From an uncultured Chlorobiota bacterium (GTDB taxonomy: Bacteria > Bacteroidota > Bacteroidia > Bacteroidales > JAADGE01): a DNA stretch of 5,803 nucleotides. Each line of letters starts with the position of its first letter. Position 1 is the first letter of the stretch. The stretch lies in assembly GCA_947311265.1 (NCBI GenBank), contig CAMZKQ010000023.1, forward strand, positions 1 through 5,803. Reading direction: 5' to 3'. A program made the position numbers and the translations under genes. The notes beneath the pieces are model-generated. The model ran no database searches, was not told the DNA's origin, and saw only the letters and a program-made list of their open reading frames with translations. Positions 1 through 5,803 of this stretch are shown one piece after another.

Positions 1-2
1 GC

Positions 3-47
3 ACCATATTTAAACCGATGAATTTAGAAGACTTGCTAAACGTTTAG
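3..47 (+). CDS. Possible C-terminal end of an upstream gene (response-regulator-like), partial
   Basis: Reading from base 3 gives a 14-codon open stretch, TIFKPMNLEDLLNV, closed by a TAG at 45-47. The other two forward frames hit stops within the first 20 bases, so this is the only frame that could carry an incoming gene. The pattern of a hydrophobic residue, Lys-Pro, then an acidic, leucine-rich helix resembles the end of CheY-like receiver domains, where the conserved lysine and cis-proline close strand 5 before helix 5. That resemblance rests on a few residues, so it is a suggestion only. The protein would have to end unusually soon after helix 5. The stretch could also be chance open frame. 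Confidence 0.3.
   Translation, partial: TIFKPMNLEDLLNV
36..47. repeat. Perfect 12-bp palindrome
   Basis: CTAAACGTTTAG reads identically on both strands. It covers the last codons and stop of the possible upstream reading frame. It has no loop and no following T tract, so it is not a terminator; a dimeric-regulator site or chance are both possible. It lies about 118 bases before the TAnnTTTG motif of the lipoprotein gene, which is far for a simple operator. Confidence 0.35.
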
Positions 48-164
48 AAAATGATAGGTATATTTCAAAATCAATATCTTACACAAATTTATTTTACTCC
101 TTCCCGAACTGATTTTCACTTTTCTGTCATCTATTTAGAAATTTTTTATAATTCAAAAAAATTA

Positions 165-172
165 TAAATTTG
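165..172 (+). promoter_or_regulatory. Bacteroidota -7 promoter element (TAnnTTTG) of the lipoprotein gene
   Basis: TAAATTTG matches the Bacteroidota primary-sigma -7 consensus TAnnTTTG exactly. No TTG or TTTG is visible at the usual distance for a -33 box; that region is a run of T and A. In this family transcription normally begins a few bases after the motif. That would put the start at or next to the ATG at 177, giving a leaderless or nearly leaderless mRNA. The motif is short and A+T-rich DNA yields chance matches, but its position just before a start codon favours a real site. Confidence 0.6.
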
Positions 173-176
173 CACA

Positions 177-1088
177 ATGACTAAATATTTCGCAGCACTT
201 TTTTTTTTAGCTTTAATTGTAAGCTCTTGTGCCACAATTTTAAATAAAAAAGAAGTTACGCTAAGGCTCTATGCCGAAGATAAAAATGCAGAGGTGGCTA
301 TTGACGACTCAATTATTTGGGATAAAGCCTCAACTTCTTTTCGGGCAGAAAGGCGAGCTAAAAGCCTAATAATTTTCTATAAAGATAGCCTAGGTGTAGC
401 CACAAGTAAAGTAAGGTTTAAGGTTTCAAAAACATTTTTTCCTGGCAACTTTCTTAGCCCCTACTGTATTGGTTTTCCTGTAGATTTATTTGCCGGAAAA
501 ATGTTTACTTACGACCCTGCTTATTACCTCAAAAGGGATAACAACGGCACGCTTAAAATCAGCCCTAAATTTACCCCCAGTAAAGGGCAACTCAACCTAA
601 AAATAGCAGCCGCTCTTTTTAGTAACCAACAAATGGCAAGCAATGCAGATGGAGGTGGTACTGAAACGGGGATAGGCTTACTATTTTCACAAGAATATTA
701 TTTTACCCAAAAGCATTTTTTATCGCCAGGAATAGGCTTTTTTATTAGCCTAGAATCGAGCACTTACAAAATACATAATGCTGCATTTTTATTGGGGACA
801 GACTATAACCGCTTTCAGTTTATGGGCGGTTTACAGTTCGCCAAGCAAACCAATAACAGCTCTAATGAAAGGTGGCGTGCTAAAAACCAACACACTACAC
901 ACTCCATGGGATTAGCCATAGCCACCGCCTACCAGCTAGGCTACTGGACCCACCTTACAGTTAATTATCGCCCACAGATTTTGCATATTCAGAACAAGCA
1001 ATTTAGAGCCAGTTATCAGCCATTACTAATACTTTCGCTCGATTACAAATTAAAATTCTCCAAAAAAGGAAAATACCCTTTTTGGTAA
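177..1088 (+). CDS. Lipoprotein with a beta-barrel-like C-terminal domain
   Basis: A 303-residue exported protein of unknown function. The N-terminus is a lipoprotein signal peptide: Lys3, a hydrophobic stretch at residues 5-15, and a lipobox VSSC with the lipidated cysteine at 18. Residues 19-119 form a mostly beta region containing FFPGNFLSPYCIGFPVDLF (87-105). I associate this type of N/G-rich turn followed by G-x-x-VDL with Bacteroidota lipoproteins carrying PEGA-like domains; that is recollection. Residues 138-295 contain about eight alternating hydrophobic/polar strands rich in Tyr, Phe and Gly, such as GIGLLFSQEYYF, GIGFFISLES, FQFMGGLQFA and LLILSLDYKL. This suggests a small outer-membrane barrel or a beta-sandwich. 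ATG 177 is chosen because it gives the complete signal peptide and lies just after the promoter motif. The signal-peptide codons contain a T10 run (199-208). It appears to be transcribed alone. Confidence 0.82.
   Translation: MTKYFAALFFLALIVSSCATILNKKEVTLRLYAEDKNAEVAIDDSIIWDKASTSFRAERRAKSLIIFYKDSLGVATSKVRFKVSKTFFPGNFLSPYCIGFPVDLFAGKMFTYDPAYYLKRDNNGTLKISPKFTPSKGQLNLKIAAALFSNQQMASNADGGGTETGIGLLFSQEYYFTQKHFLSPGIGFFISLESSTYKIHNAAFLLGTDYNRFQFMGGLQFAKQTNNSSNERWRAKNQHTTHSMGLAIATAYQLGYWTHLTVNYRPQILHIQNKQFRASYQPLLILSLDYKLKFSKKGKYPFW
199..208 (+). repeat. T10 homopolymer inside the lipoprotein signal-peptide codons
   Basis: Ten consecutive T encode part of Leu8 to Leu11 of the lipoprotein. With ten T the frame is open. 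With nine, the next codon becomes TAG immediately. With eleven or eight, the frame shifts and stops at TAA 245-247. Every change of one or two bases therefore abolishes the protein, the layout expected of an on/off slippage tract. The hydrophobic signal peptide alone could also favour TTT codons, so chance is possible. Confidence 0.7.
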
Positions 1089-1104
1089 TTCATGCCTTTT
1101 TTTT
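1060..1104 (+). terminator. Possible intrinsic terminator after the lipoprotein gene
   Basis: CCAAAAA at 1060-1066 pairs with TTTTTGG at 1079-1085. After one A/C mismatch, GG at 1068-1069 pairs with CC at 1076-1077, closing a six-base loop. The stem overlaps the last codons and abuts the stop codon at 1086-1088. A T8 tract follows at 1097-1104 after an 11-base gap. The A/T-rich stem and the separated T tract make it non-classical, but its place between the lipoprotein gene and the next promoter motif fits a termination role. Confidence 0.4.
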
Positions 1105-1145
1105 CAATAATTCAAGAGAGAATAACGCAAATCCAGTAATTTTAT

Positions 1146-1153
1146 TAATTTTG
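1146..1153 (+). promoter_or_regulatory. Bacteroidota -7 promoter element (TAnnTTTG) of the sigma-factor unit
   Basis: TAATTTTG matches the TAnnTTTG consensus exactly and lies 39 bases before the preferred TTG start of the sigma gene, predicting a leader of about 30-35 bases. No clear -33 TTG is seen at the normal spacing. The match to the housekeeping motif suggests basal transcription by the primary sigma factor. Self-activation by the encoded sigma factor through an unrecognised motif cannot be excluded. Confidence 0.5.
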
Positions 1154-1192
1154 TGTAAGCAAAATAATTTAATATCAAACACAAAGCGTAGA

Positions 1193-1801
1193 TTGTATAA
1201 AAAACAAGACATATCATCTTTTTCCGATACAGATTTAATAAATGCCTACAAAGCCGATAAAAATAAAAACTTGGTAGGCGAACTGTACACGCGCTACACC
1301 CGCATGGTATTCCTTGTGTCGATGAAATACTTAAAAAATGAAGAGAAAGCAGACGATGCAGTAATGCAAATTTTCGAGAAATTATTTACAGATTTATTAA
1401 AACACGAAGTTAAAAACTTTAAAGGCTGGTTACACACCGTTACCCGAAACCATTGCCTTATAAAATTACGTTCGGAAAAATCTATACTCAAAAAACAACA
1501 GGATTATAAAAAAGATACTGAAACTTTTATGGAATTAGCGCCTGATTTTCATCAAACAGGCAAAGAAGAAAAAAAACTAACAACACTAGAAGAAGCCATT
1601 ACAAAACTAAAACCAAAACAAAAACAATGTATCCAACTTTTCTATTTGAAAGAAAAATCCTATACAGAAGTAGCTGATACAACAGGGTTTACCATGAAGG
1701 AAGTAAAAAGTTATATCCAAAACGGTAAACGCAACCTTAAAATTATTTTAGAACGTGCAGGTATTTCTGGTGCAATTCTTCTATTTCTTCAGCTTTATTA
1801 A
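1193..1801 (+). CDS. Sigma-70 family RNA polymerase sigma factor (ECF-like)
   Basis: A cytoplasmic alternative sigma factor of about 202 residues that would direct RNA polymerase to its own promoter set. Residues 12-95 are sigma region 2: the -10-binding helices around DLINAYKADKNKN, LYTRYTRMVFLVSMKYL and DDAVMQIFEKLF, followed by FKGWLHTVTRNHCLIKLR. Residues 96-128 are a charged linker. Residues 129-188 are region 4, with LEEAITKLKPKQKQCIQLFY, then a helix-turn-helix ending in EVKSYIQNGKRNLKI that reads the -35 element. There is no region 1.1 or 3, as in ECF sigmas. The frame stays open upstream to a TTG at 1082, but that part is unlike the family and lies before the promoter motif. TTG 1193 is the only usual start codon between the promoter motif and region 2. 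The last residues (about 191-199) form an unusual hydrophobic tail. The putative anti-sigma gene follows after 21 bases, so the two are probably co-transcribed. Confidence 0.92.
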   Translation: MYKKQDISSFSDTDLINAYKADKNKNLVGELYTRYTRMVFLVSMKYLKNEEKADDAVMQIFEKLFTDLLKHEVKNFKGWLHTVTRNHCLIKLRSEKSILKKQQDYKKDTETFMELAPDFHQTGKEEKKLTTLEEAITKLKPKQKQCIQLFYLKEKSYTEVADTTGFTMKEVKSYIQNGKRNLKIILERAGISGAILLFLQLY

Positions 1802-1822
1802 AATTGCTAAAAACCAAAATCT

Positions 1823-3058
1823 GTGAAAAAGACCAACGAGATATTTAAAACATCTGCTTGCCTAACTAACAAGCAAATAGAAAACTACAACAAAGGCCAA
1901 GTTTCGGCAACCGAACTTCGCAGCACCGAACTCCATCTTGCCGATTGCCAAATATGCTCGGACACCCTAGCTGGCTATATGCTTCTAAAAGATAAAACCG
2001 CCTTAACAAAAATAATTTCAGCACTAGATAAAAAAATACTTGCCAAAACAAGTACAAAAATTATCCCCCTAGTGGCTGCCCCAAAAACATTCAGAATTAA
2101 ACGCATATTATCAATTGCCGCATCAATAGCCCTATTAGTTACCCTTGGCTGGCTAGGCAAAACCTACATTTCTGGCACTAGCCCAACCAATTTCGCAATG
2201 GCAGAAGAAGGCATATTTAAAAAAGCAAAAGATAATTTTAAAACAATAAAACAAAACCCAGCTCCACCACCAGTTGTTGCAGAAAAAACAAACGAACAAA
2301 AACTTGCCGATAACACAATTGCCAAGCCAATAAAAGAAAACACCAAAACAGCCCTTAAAGAAAATATAAAAGCAGAAAAGGAAGAGCTTGAAGAAGAGGA
2401 AATAATTACAGAAGACGAAAACGACGTTAGCAATGAACTTATTACAACAGGCTTAAAACCAATTAATGAAATTAGTGAAATTACCGATACCGATGACGCA
2501 GAACTCGAGGACGTTATCAGTACAGAAATGTCAGACGAAGTTGCACTGCCCACTACTGTTAGCATCACCCCAAATAAAGACCAAAACCTTTCAGCTTTAA
2601 ATGATGTAAAACGTCAGGAAAAGAAAAAAAAGCTAAAAGATTATTTTAACAAAAGAAGAAATAAGAATATCAAAAATGAAGACACAGAGATGGCAAAATT
2701 TGCCGGCACAACACGCCACTTAAAAGCCGCAAAAACAGCCACATTTGCCGACGGAGAAACCGCCTACAAAAGTAAAAAATACAGCAAAGCAAAGAACATC
2801 TTTACCAACTTATATAAAAACTCCCCCGAAAGCAAGACCCTCTACTTCATAGGCATGACCGTTTACAAACAAGGCAAATTCGACGAAGCACTACTCACCT
2901 TTGAACAACTTATCCACTTTAACAACAACTACTCCGACAAAGCCAAACTAATGAAAAGCCTAATTTTCCTAAAACAAGGCAAAACCCAAGAACACACAGC
3001 ACTTTTACAAGAACTCCAAAAATCAGGCATCTCCCTCAGCGACACATTAAAATATTAA
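1823..3058 (+). CDS. Putative membrane anti-sigma factor: zinc-finger domain, one TM helix, TPR repeats
   Basis: A 411-residue single-pass inner-membrane protein, likely the regulator of the sigma factor encoded just upstream. Residues 13-45 carry the zinc-associated anti-sigma pattern: Cys13, then HLADCQIC with His38, Cys42 and Cys45, a complete C/HxxxCxxC set as in zf-HC2 domains that clamp sigma in the cytoplasm. Residues 95-113 form the only strong transmembrane helix. Residues 114-290 are a low-complexity linker: Lys/Pro/Ala-rich, then strongly acidic (about 185-240), then basic (263-284). Residues 308-405 hold two good and one degenerate TPR-like repeats, for example FADGETAYKSKKYSKAKNIF and YKQGKFDEALLTFEQL, presumably outside the cytoplasm as the sensing or docking part. 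The GTG start is forced: an in-frame TAA lies at 1808-1810 and no earlier start exists. Anti-sigma activity is inferred from domain and position. A structural TPR protein is the alternative. Confidence 0.85.
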   Translation: MKKTNEIFKTSACLTNKQIENYNKGQVSATELRSTELHLADCQICSDTLAGYMLLKDKTALTKIISALDKKILAKTSTKIIPLVAAPKTFRIKRILSIAASIALLVTLGWLGKTYISGTSPTNFAMAEEGIFKKAKDNFKTIKQNPAPPPVVAEKTNEQKLADNTIAKPIKENTKTALKENIKAEKEELEEEEIITEDENDVSNELITTGLKPINEISEITDTDDAELEDVISTEMSDEVALPTTVSITPNKDQNLSALNDVKRQEKKKKLKDYFNKRRNKNIKNEDTEMAKFAGTTRHLKAAKTATFADGETAYKSKKYSKAKNIFTNLYKNSPESKTLYFIGMTVYKQGKFDEALLTFEQLIHFNNNYSDKAKLMKSLIFLKQGKTQEHTALLQELQKSGISLSDTLKY

Positions 3059-3107
3059 ACTCATCCACAACTGAAAAATAGAAGATTAGTGCTAAGATAT
3101 TATTAGA
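3059..3107. other. Intergenic gap before uvrA, no promoter or terminator recognised
   Basis: Only 49 bases separate the anti-sigma stop codon from uvrA. I see no hairpin with a T tract, no TAnnTTTG motif and no Shine-Dalgarno sequence near the ATG. The purine-rich AGAAG lies about 24 bases upstream of the ATG, too far to act as one. uvrA may be read through from the sigma unit or use a promoter I do not recognise. No LexA-type inverted repeat was seen. Confidence 0.5.
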
Positions 3108-5803
3108 ATGACAAAAAAAAATAACCTTCTTTCAGAAAAAATTGAAATAAAAGGAGCAAAAGTTAATAACCTAAAAAACATCTCTTTAAACATAACAAGA
3201 GAAAACTTTACCGTAATTACAGGACTATCCGGCTCAGGCAAATCCTCCCTAGCCTTCGACACACTCTATGCCGAAGGGCAACGCCGATACGTCGAGAGCC
3301 TATCCTCATACGCCCGCCAATTTTTAGGACGAATAAACAAACCCGAAGTAGAATACATAAAAGGCATACCACCAGCAATAGCCGTAGAGCAAAAAGTAAA
3401 CACCCGAAACCCCCGCTCAACCGTTGGTACATCTACCGAAATCTACGATTACATCAAGCTACTTTATGCCCGAGCTGGCGATACCTTTTCGCCCCTTACC
3501 GGGAAAATTGTAAAACGCCACACCGTAACCGATGCCGTTAATTTCCTGATACAATTTCCGGAAAAAACAAAAGCACTCATACTCGCCCCCTTCATTCTAC
3601 ACCACGGGCGAACCACCAGAATACAACTTGAAATCTTGCAACAGCAAGGTTTTTCTCGCATGGAGCAAGCTGGTGAAATTATAAAAATACAAGCCCTGCT
3701 TTCGCAGAAAAAAATACAAAAAAAACTAGCCATTGTAATAGACCGAATATCAGTAGCCACAGATGAAGACACACAAAGTCGGGCAGCAGATTCCGTACAA
3801 ACGGCATTTTACGAAGGTAATGGCGATTGCATTATTAAAATATTCAGCGAAAGCGGTATAAAAACAGAGAAATTTTCGAGCCGATTCGAAGCCGACGGCA
3901 TTAAATTTGAAGACCCAACCACCCACACCTTTAGTTTTAATAGCCCACTTGGGGCTTGCCCAACTTGCGAAGGCTTCGGAAAAACAATGGGCATCGACCC
4001 AGATTTAGTCTTCCCAGATAAATCCCGCTCAATATACCAAGAAGCCGCCGCCTGCTGGCGTGGCGAAAAAATGAGCTGGTACAAAGACCAATTTATTTTG
4101 GCCACAGCCAAATTTAGTTTCCCTATACACAAGCCTTACTGCGAACTTTCGCAAAAACAAAAAGACATACTTTGGTACGGCAATAAACATACAGAAGGAC
4201 TATACGCCTTTTTTAAAGAGCTAGAAACCCAAACCCGAAAAATCCAATTTAGAGTAATGCTTTCCCGCTACCGAGGCAAAACAATTTGCCCAGACTGCAA
4301 AGGCACTCGCCTAAAAAAAGAAGCCGCCTATATAAAGATAGCAAAAACGGCCGTCCACGAACTAGTCGATTTACCAATAAAGCAACTAATCCCGTTCTTT
4401 CGGGATATAAAATTAGATAAACACAAATCTGAAATTTCAAAACGAATTTTAACCGAAATTCGCAACCGCTTACAATACTTGGCAGATGTTGGCTTGGATT
4501 ACCTGACTTTAAACCGCCTCTCGGCAAGCCTATCAGGTGGCGAAAGCCAACGAATAAACCTAGCAGGCTCGCTAGGCAGCAGCCTAGTTGGCTCACTCTA
4601 TATTTTAGACGAACCCAGCATCGGGCTACATTCTCGGGACACCGAACGCCTAATCGGCGTACTGAAAAACCTAAGAGATATTGGCAACAGCGTAATTGTA
4701 GTAGAACACGACGAAGATATAATTTTAGCCGCCGATGAGTTAATCGACATTGGTCCTCTGGCAGGAACAGAGGGAGGAAATGTCGTTTTCCAAGGAAAAC
4801 CAACCGCCCTTAAAACAAACGCAAAAACTTCGCAATCGCTTACTGCTAAATACATTGCAGGCATAAAAAAAGTGGCTATCCCTGAGTTTAGGCGAAAATA
4901 TACCCACAGTATAAAAGTACTTGGTGCAAACCAAAACAACCTCAAAAATATTGATGCCGAATTTCCGCTTAACGTATTTACCGCAGTTACAGGCGTTAGC
5001 GGTTCGGGAAAATCGTCTTTAGTAAAAGGTATTTTATACCCTGCCATGAACCGCCTGATAAATGGTTACGGTGCAAAAGCGGGGAGTTACAGTCGCCTAG
5101 AAGGCGATATGGCTCAAATTCAGCTAGTTGAGTTTGTGGACCAAAACCCAATTGGACGCTCTTCCCGCTCCAACCCAATTACCTATTTAAAAGGCTTCGA
5201 CGAAATCCGCAAGCTATTTGCAGCACAACAAGCGGCAAAGATTAATGGCTTTACGGCCGGTCATTTTTCGTTTAACGTAGAAGGCGGACGCTGCGAAGAG
5301 TGCCAAGGCGAAGGCGAAATAAAAGTAGAAATGCAGTTTATGGCAGATGTGCACCTGGAATGTGAGCACTGCAAAGGGAGGCGTTATAAAGATGAGGTTT
5401 TAGATGTACTGTATCAAGAAAAAAATATTTTTGATATTTTGGAACTCACCGTTACCGAAGCATTAGATTTTTTTAGTAAAAACAAAGCAACGCAAAAAAT
5501 TGCAACACGCATTCAGCCTCTTTTTGACACAGGCTTGGGTTATGTAAAACTAGGGCAATCGTCCAACACACTATCTGGTGGGGAAAGCCAGCGGGTAAAA
5601 CTAGCCTCCTTTCTTAGCAAAGAAAACGAGAAGCGGCACACCCTATTTATCTTCGACGAACCTACCACAGGGCTGCACTTCCATGATATAAATAAACTCA
5701 TGAACTCTTTTTATGCCCTACTCGACCGAGGGCATACGGTAATTGTTATTGAACATAATTTAGATGTTGTAAAATGTGCCGATTACATTATTGATATTGG
5801 CCC
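3108..5803 (+). CDS. uvrA: Excinuclease ABC subunit A (UvrA), C-terminus cut by the window edge
   Basis: The DNA-damage recognition ATPase of nucleotide excision repair; it scans DNA as a dimer and loads UvrB. The visible 898 codons are most of a protein usually near 930-950 residues. ATPase I has Walker A GLSGSGKS (39-46), signature LSGGESQR (475-482), Walker B with Asp501-Glu502, and switch His534. ATPase II has Walker A GVSGSGKS (629-636), signature LSGGESQR (822-829), Asp850-Glu851 and His883. Residues of about 120-255 fit the UvrB-binding domain, so it is not the short UvrA2 type. The C-terminal zinc module is intact (Cys729, 732, 752, 755; CX2C-X19-CX2C). The N-terminal module keeps Cys284/287 but has FSSRF (256-260) where the first CxxC is expected. 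Another pair, Cys394/397, precedes GTRL. ATG 3108 is the first start after an in-frame TAA at 3093-3095. Codons 2-5 contain an A9 run. Bacteroidota often carry two UvrA proteins; this reads like the EQKVNTRNPRSTVGTSTEIY type, from memory. Confidence 0.97.
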   Translation, partial: MTKKNNLLSEKIEIKGAKVNNLKNISLNITRENFTVITGLSGSGKSSLAFDTLYAEGQRRYVESLSSYARQFLGRINKPEVEYIKGIPPAIAVEQKVNTRNPRSTVGTSTEIYDYIKLLYARAGDTFSPLTGKIVKRHTVTDAVNFLIQFPEKTKALILAPFILHHGRTTRIQLEILQQQGFSRMEQAGEIIKIQALLSQKKIQKKLAIVIDRISVATDEDTQSRAADSVQTAFYEGNGDCIIKIFSESGIKTEKFSSRFEADGIKFEDPTTHTFSFNSPLGACPTCEGFGKTMGIDPDLVFPDKSRSIYQEAAACWRGEKMSWYKDQFILATAKFSFPIHKPYCELSQKQKDILWYGNKHTEGLYAFFKELETQTRKIQFRVMLSRYRGKTICPDCKGTRLKKEAAYIKIAKTAVHELVDLPIKQLIPFFRDIKLDKHKSEISKRILTEIRNRLQYLADVGLDYLTLNRLSASLSGGESQRINLAGSLGSSLVGSLYILDEPSIGLHSRDTERLIGVLKNLRDIGNSVIVVEHDEDIILAADELIDIGPLAGTEGGNVVFQGKPTALKTNAKTSQSLTAKYIAGIKKVAIPEFRRKYTHSIKVLGANQNNLKNIDAEFPLNVFTAVTGVSGSGKSSLVKGILYPAMNRLINGYGAKAGSYSRLEGDMAQIQLVEFVDQNPIGRSSRSNPITYLKGFDEIRKLFAAQQAAKINGFTAGHFSFNVEGGRCEECQGEGEIKVEMQFMADVHLECEHCKGRRYKDEVLDVLYQEKNIFDILELTVTEALDFFSKNKATQKIATRIQPLFDTGLGYVKLGQSSNTLSGGESQRVKLASFLSKENEKRHTLFIFDEPTTGLHFHDINKLMNSFYALLDRGHTVIVIEHNLDVVKCADYIIDIG
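3113..3121 (+). repeat. A9 homopolymer in codons 2-5 of uvrA
   Basis: Nine consecutive A follow ATGAC at the very start of uvrA. An added A gives an immediate TAA after five codons. A lost A gives a frame that stops about a dozen codons in. Slippage in replication or transcription would therefore stop UvrA synthesis. Runs of A8 also occur in the sigma gene (1569-1576) and the anti-sigma gene (2614-2621), so runs of this length are not rare here. Confidence 0.6.
4389..4406. repeat. Short perfect inverted repeat inside uvrA
   Basis: ATCCCG at 4389-4394 and CGGGAT at 4401-4406 form a perfect 6-bp stem with a TTCTTT loop. No T tract follows on either side, and the bases are fully accounted for as codons of UvrA. 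Probably incidental. Confidence 0.3.

Noticed and set aside
84..91. TAAATTTG on the minus strand, a promoter-like match
   Set aside because: No minus-strand gene follows it inside the window, and chance matches to this short motif are expected in A+T-rich DNA.
1082..1192. Extending the sigma factor N-terminus to the TTG at 1082
   Set aside because: The extra residues do not resemble a sigma N-terminus, overlap the end of the lipoprotein gene and lie before the TAnnTTTG motif, so they would not be on the transcript from that promoter.
1799..1806. TAAAATTG before the anti-sigma gene as a separate promoter
   Set aside because: It has one mismatch to TAnnTTTG at a conserved position, and the 21-base gap to the sigma gene is better explained by co-transcription.
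2164..2568. 134-codon Ser-rich open frame on the minus strand
   Set aside because: Its Ser/Val runs are the mirror image of the Glu/Asp/Asn-rich linker codons of the anti-sigma-like protein.
4389..4406. Inverted repeat in uvrA as an internal terminator
   Set aside because: No T tract follows the stem and the uvrA reading frame continues intact for another 1,400 bases.
4249..4803. 184-codon open frame on the minus strand
   Set aside because: It lies wholly within uvrA, whose plus-strand protein is unmistakable. Its translation is Leu/Arg/Cys-rich with no recognisable domain, as expected of an antisense shadow.
4598..5047. 149-codon open frame on the minus strand
   Set aside because: It is antisense to conserved Walker B and second Walker A segments of UvrA, and no domain or upstream promoter supports it.
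1..5803. Search by eye for CRISPR arrays, tRNA or rRNA genes, insertion-sequence ends and integration sites
   Set aside because: No regularly spaced repeats, cloverleaf-like sequence, transposase frame or terminal inverted repeats were seen; nearly all of the window is covered by the four main genes.

Overview
The window looks like chromosomal DNA of a Bacteroidota bacterium. Three things suggest this. It is A+T-rich with no clear Shine-Dalgarno sites. Two copies of the Bacteroidota -7 promoter motif TAnnTTTG lie just upstream of genes. The sigma factor and UvrA also read like Bacteroidota family members, which is my recollection of those families and not a search result. I cannot place it below phylum level. 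Every supported gene is on the + strand.

Layout: positions 1-47 hold what may be the last codons of an upstream gene, possibly a response-regulator receiver domain. Positions 48-176 are noncoding and end in a TAnnTTTG motif that almost touches the next start codon. Positions 177-1088 encode a lipoprotein with a C-terminal half that looks like a small outer-membrane beta-barrel; its signal peptide contains a run of ten T. A hairpin over its stop codon, with a T8 tract a short way downstream, is a possible terminator.

A second TAnnTTTG motif follows, then a two-gene unit. The first gene (best start TTG 1193, end 1801) is a sigma-70 family sigma factor with regions 2 and 4. The second (GTG 1823 to 3058) is a membrane protein with an N-terminal C/HxxxCxxC zinc-binding anti-sigma-like domain, one transmembrane helix, a long charged linker and C-terminal TPR-like repeats. 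The likely logic is that the membrane protein holds the sigma factor inactive and its extracytoplasmic part receives the signal. What that signal is, and whether the neighbouring lipoprotein is a target, cannot be told from the sequence.

From 3108 to the window edge runs uvrA, the damage-recognition ATPase of nucleotide excision repair. It is cut off near its C-terminus (898 complete codons visible). Both ATPase cassettes are intact, but the first CxxC pair of the N-terminal zinc module is absent. The sigma/anti-sigma/TPR unit is a known kind of arrangement. I found no clearly new system here. The best leads are the homopolymer runs positioned to act as frameshift switches, the non-ATG starts of the sigma unit, the hydrophobic tail of the sigma factor and the altered zinc module in UvrA.
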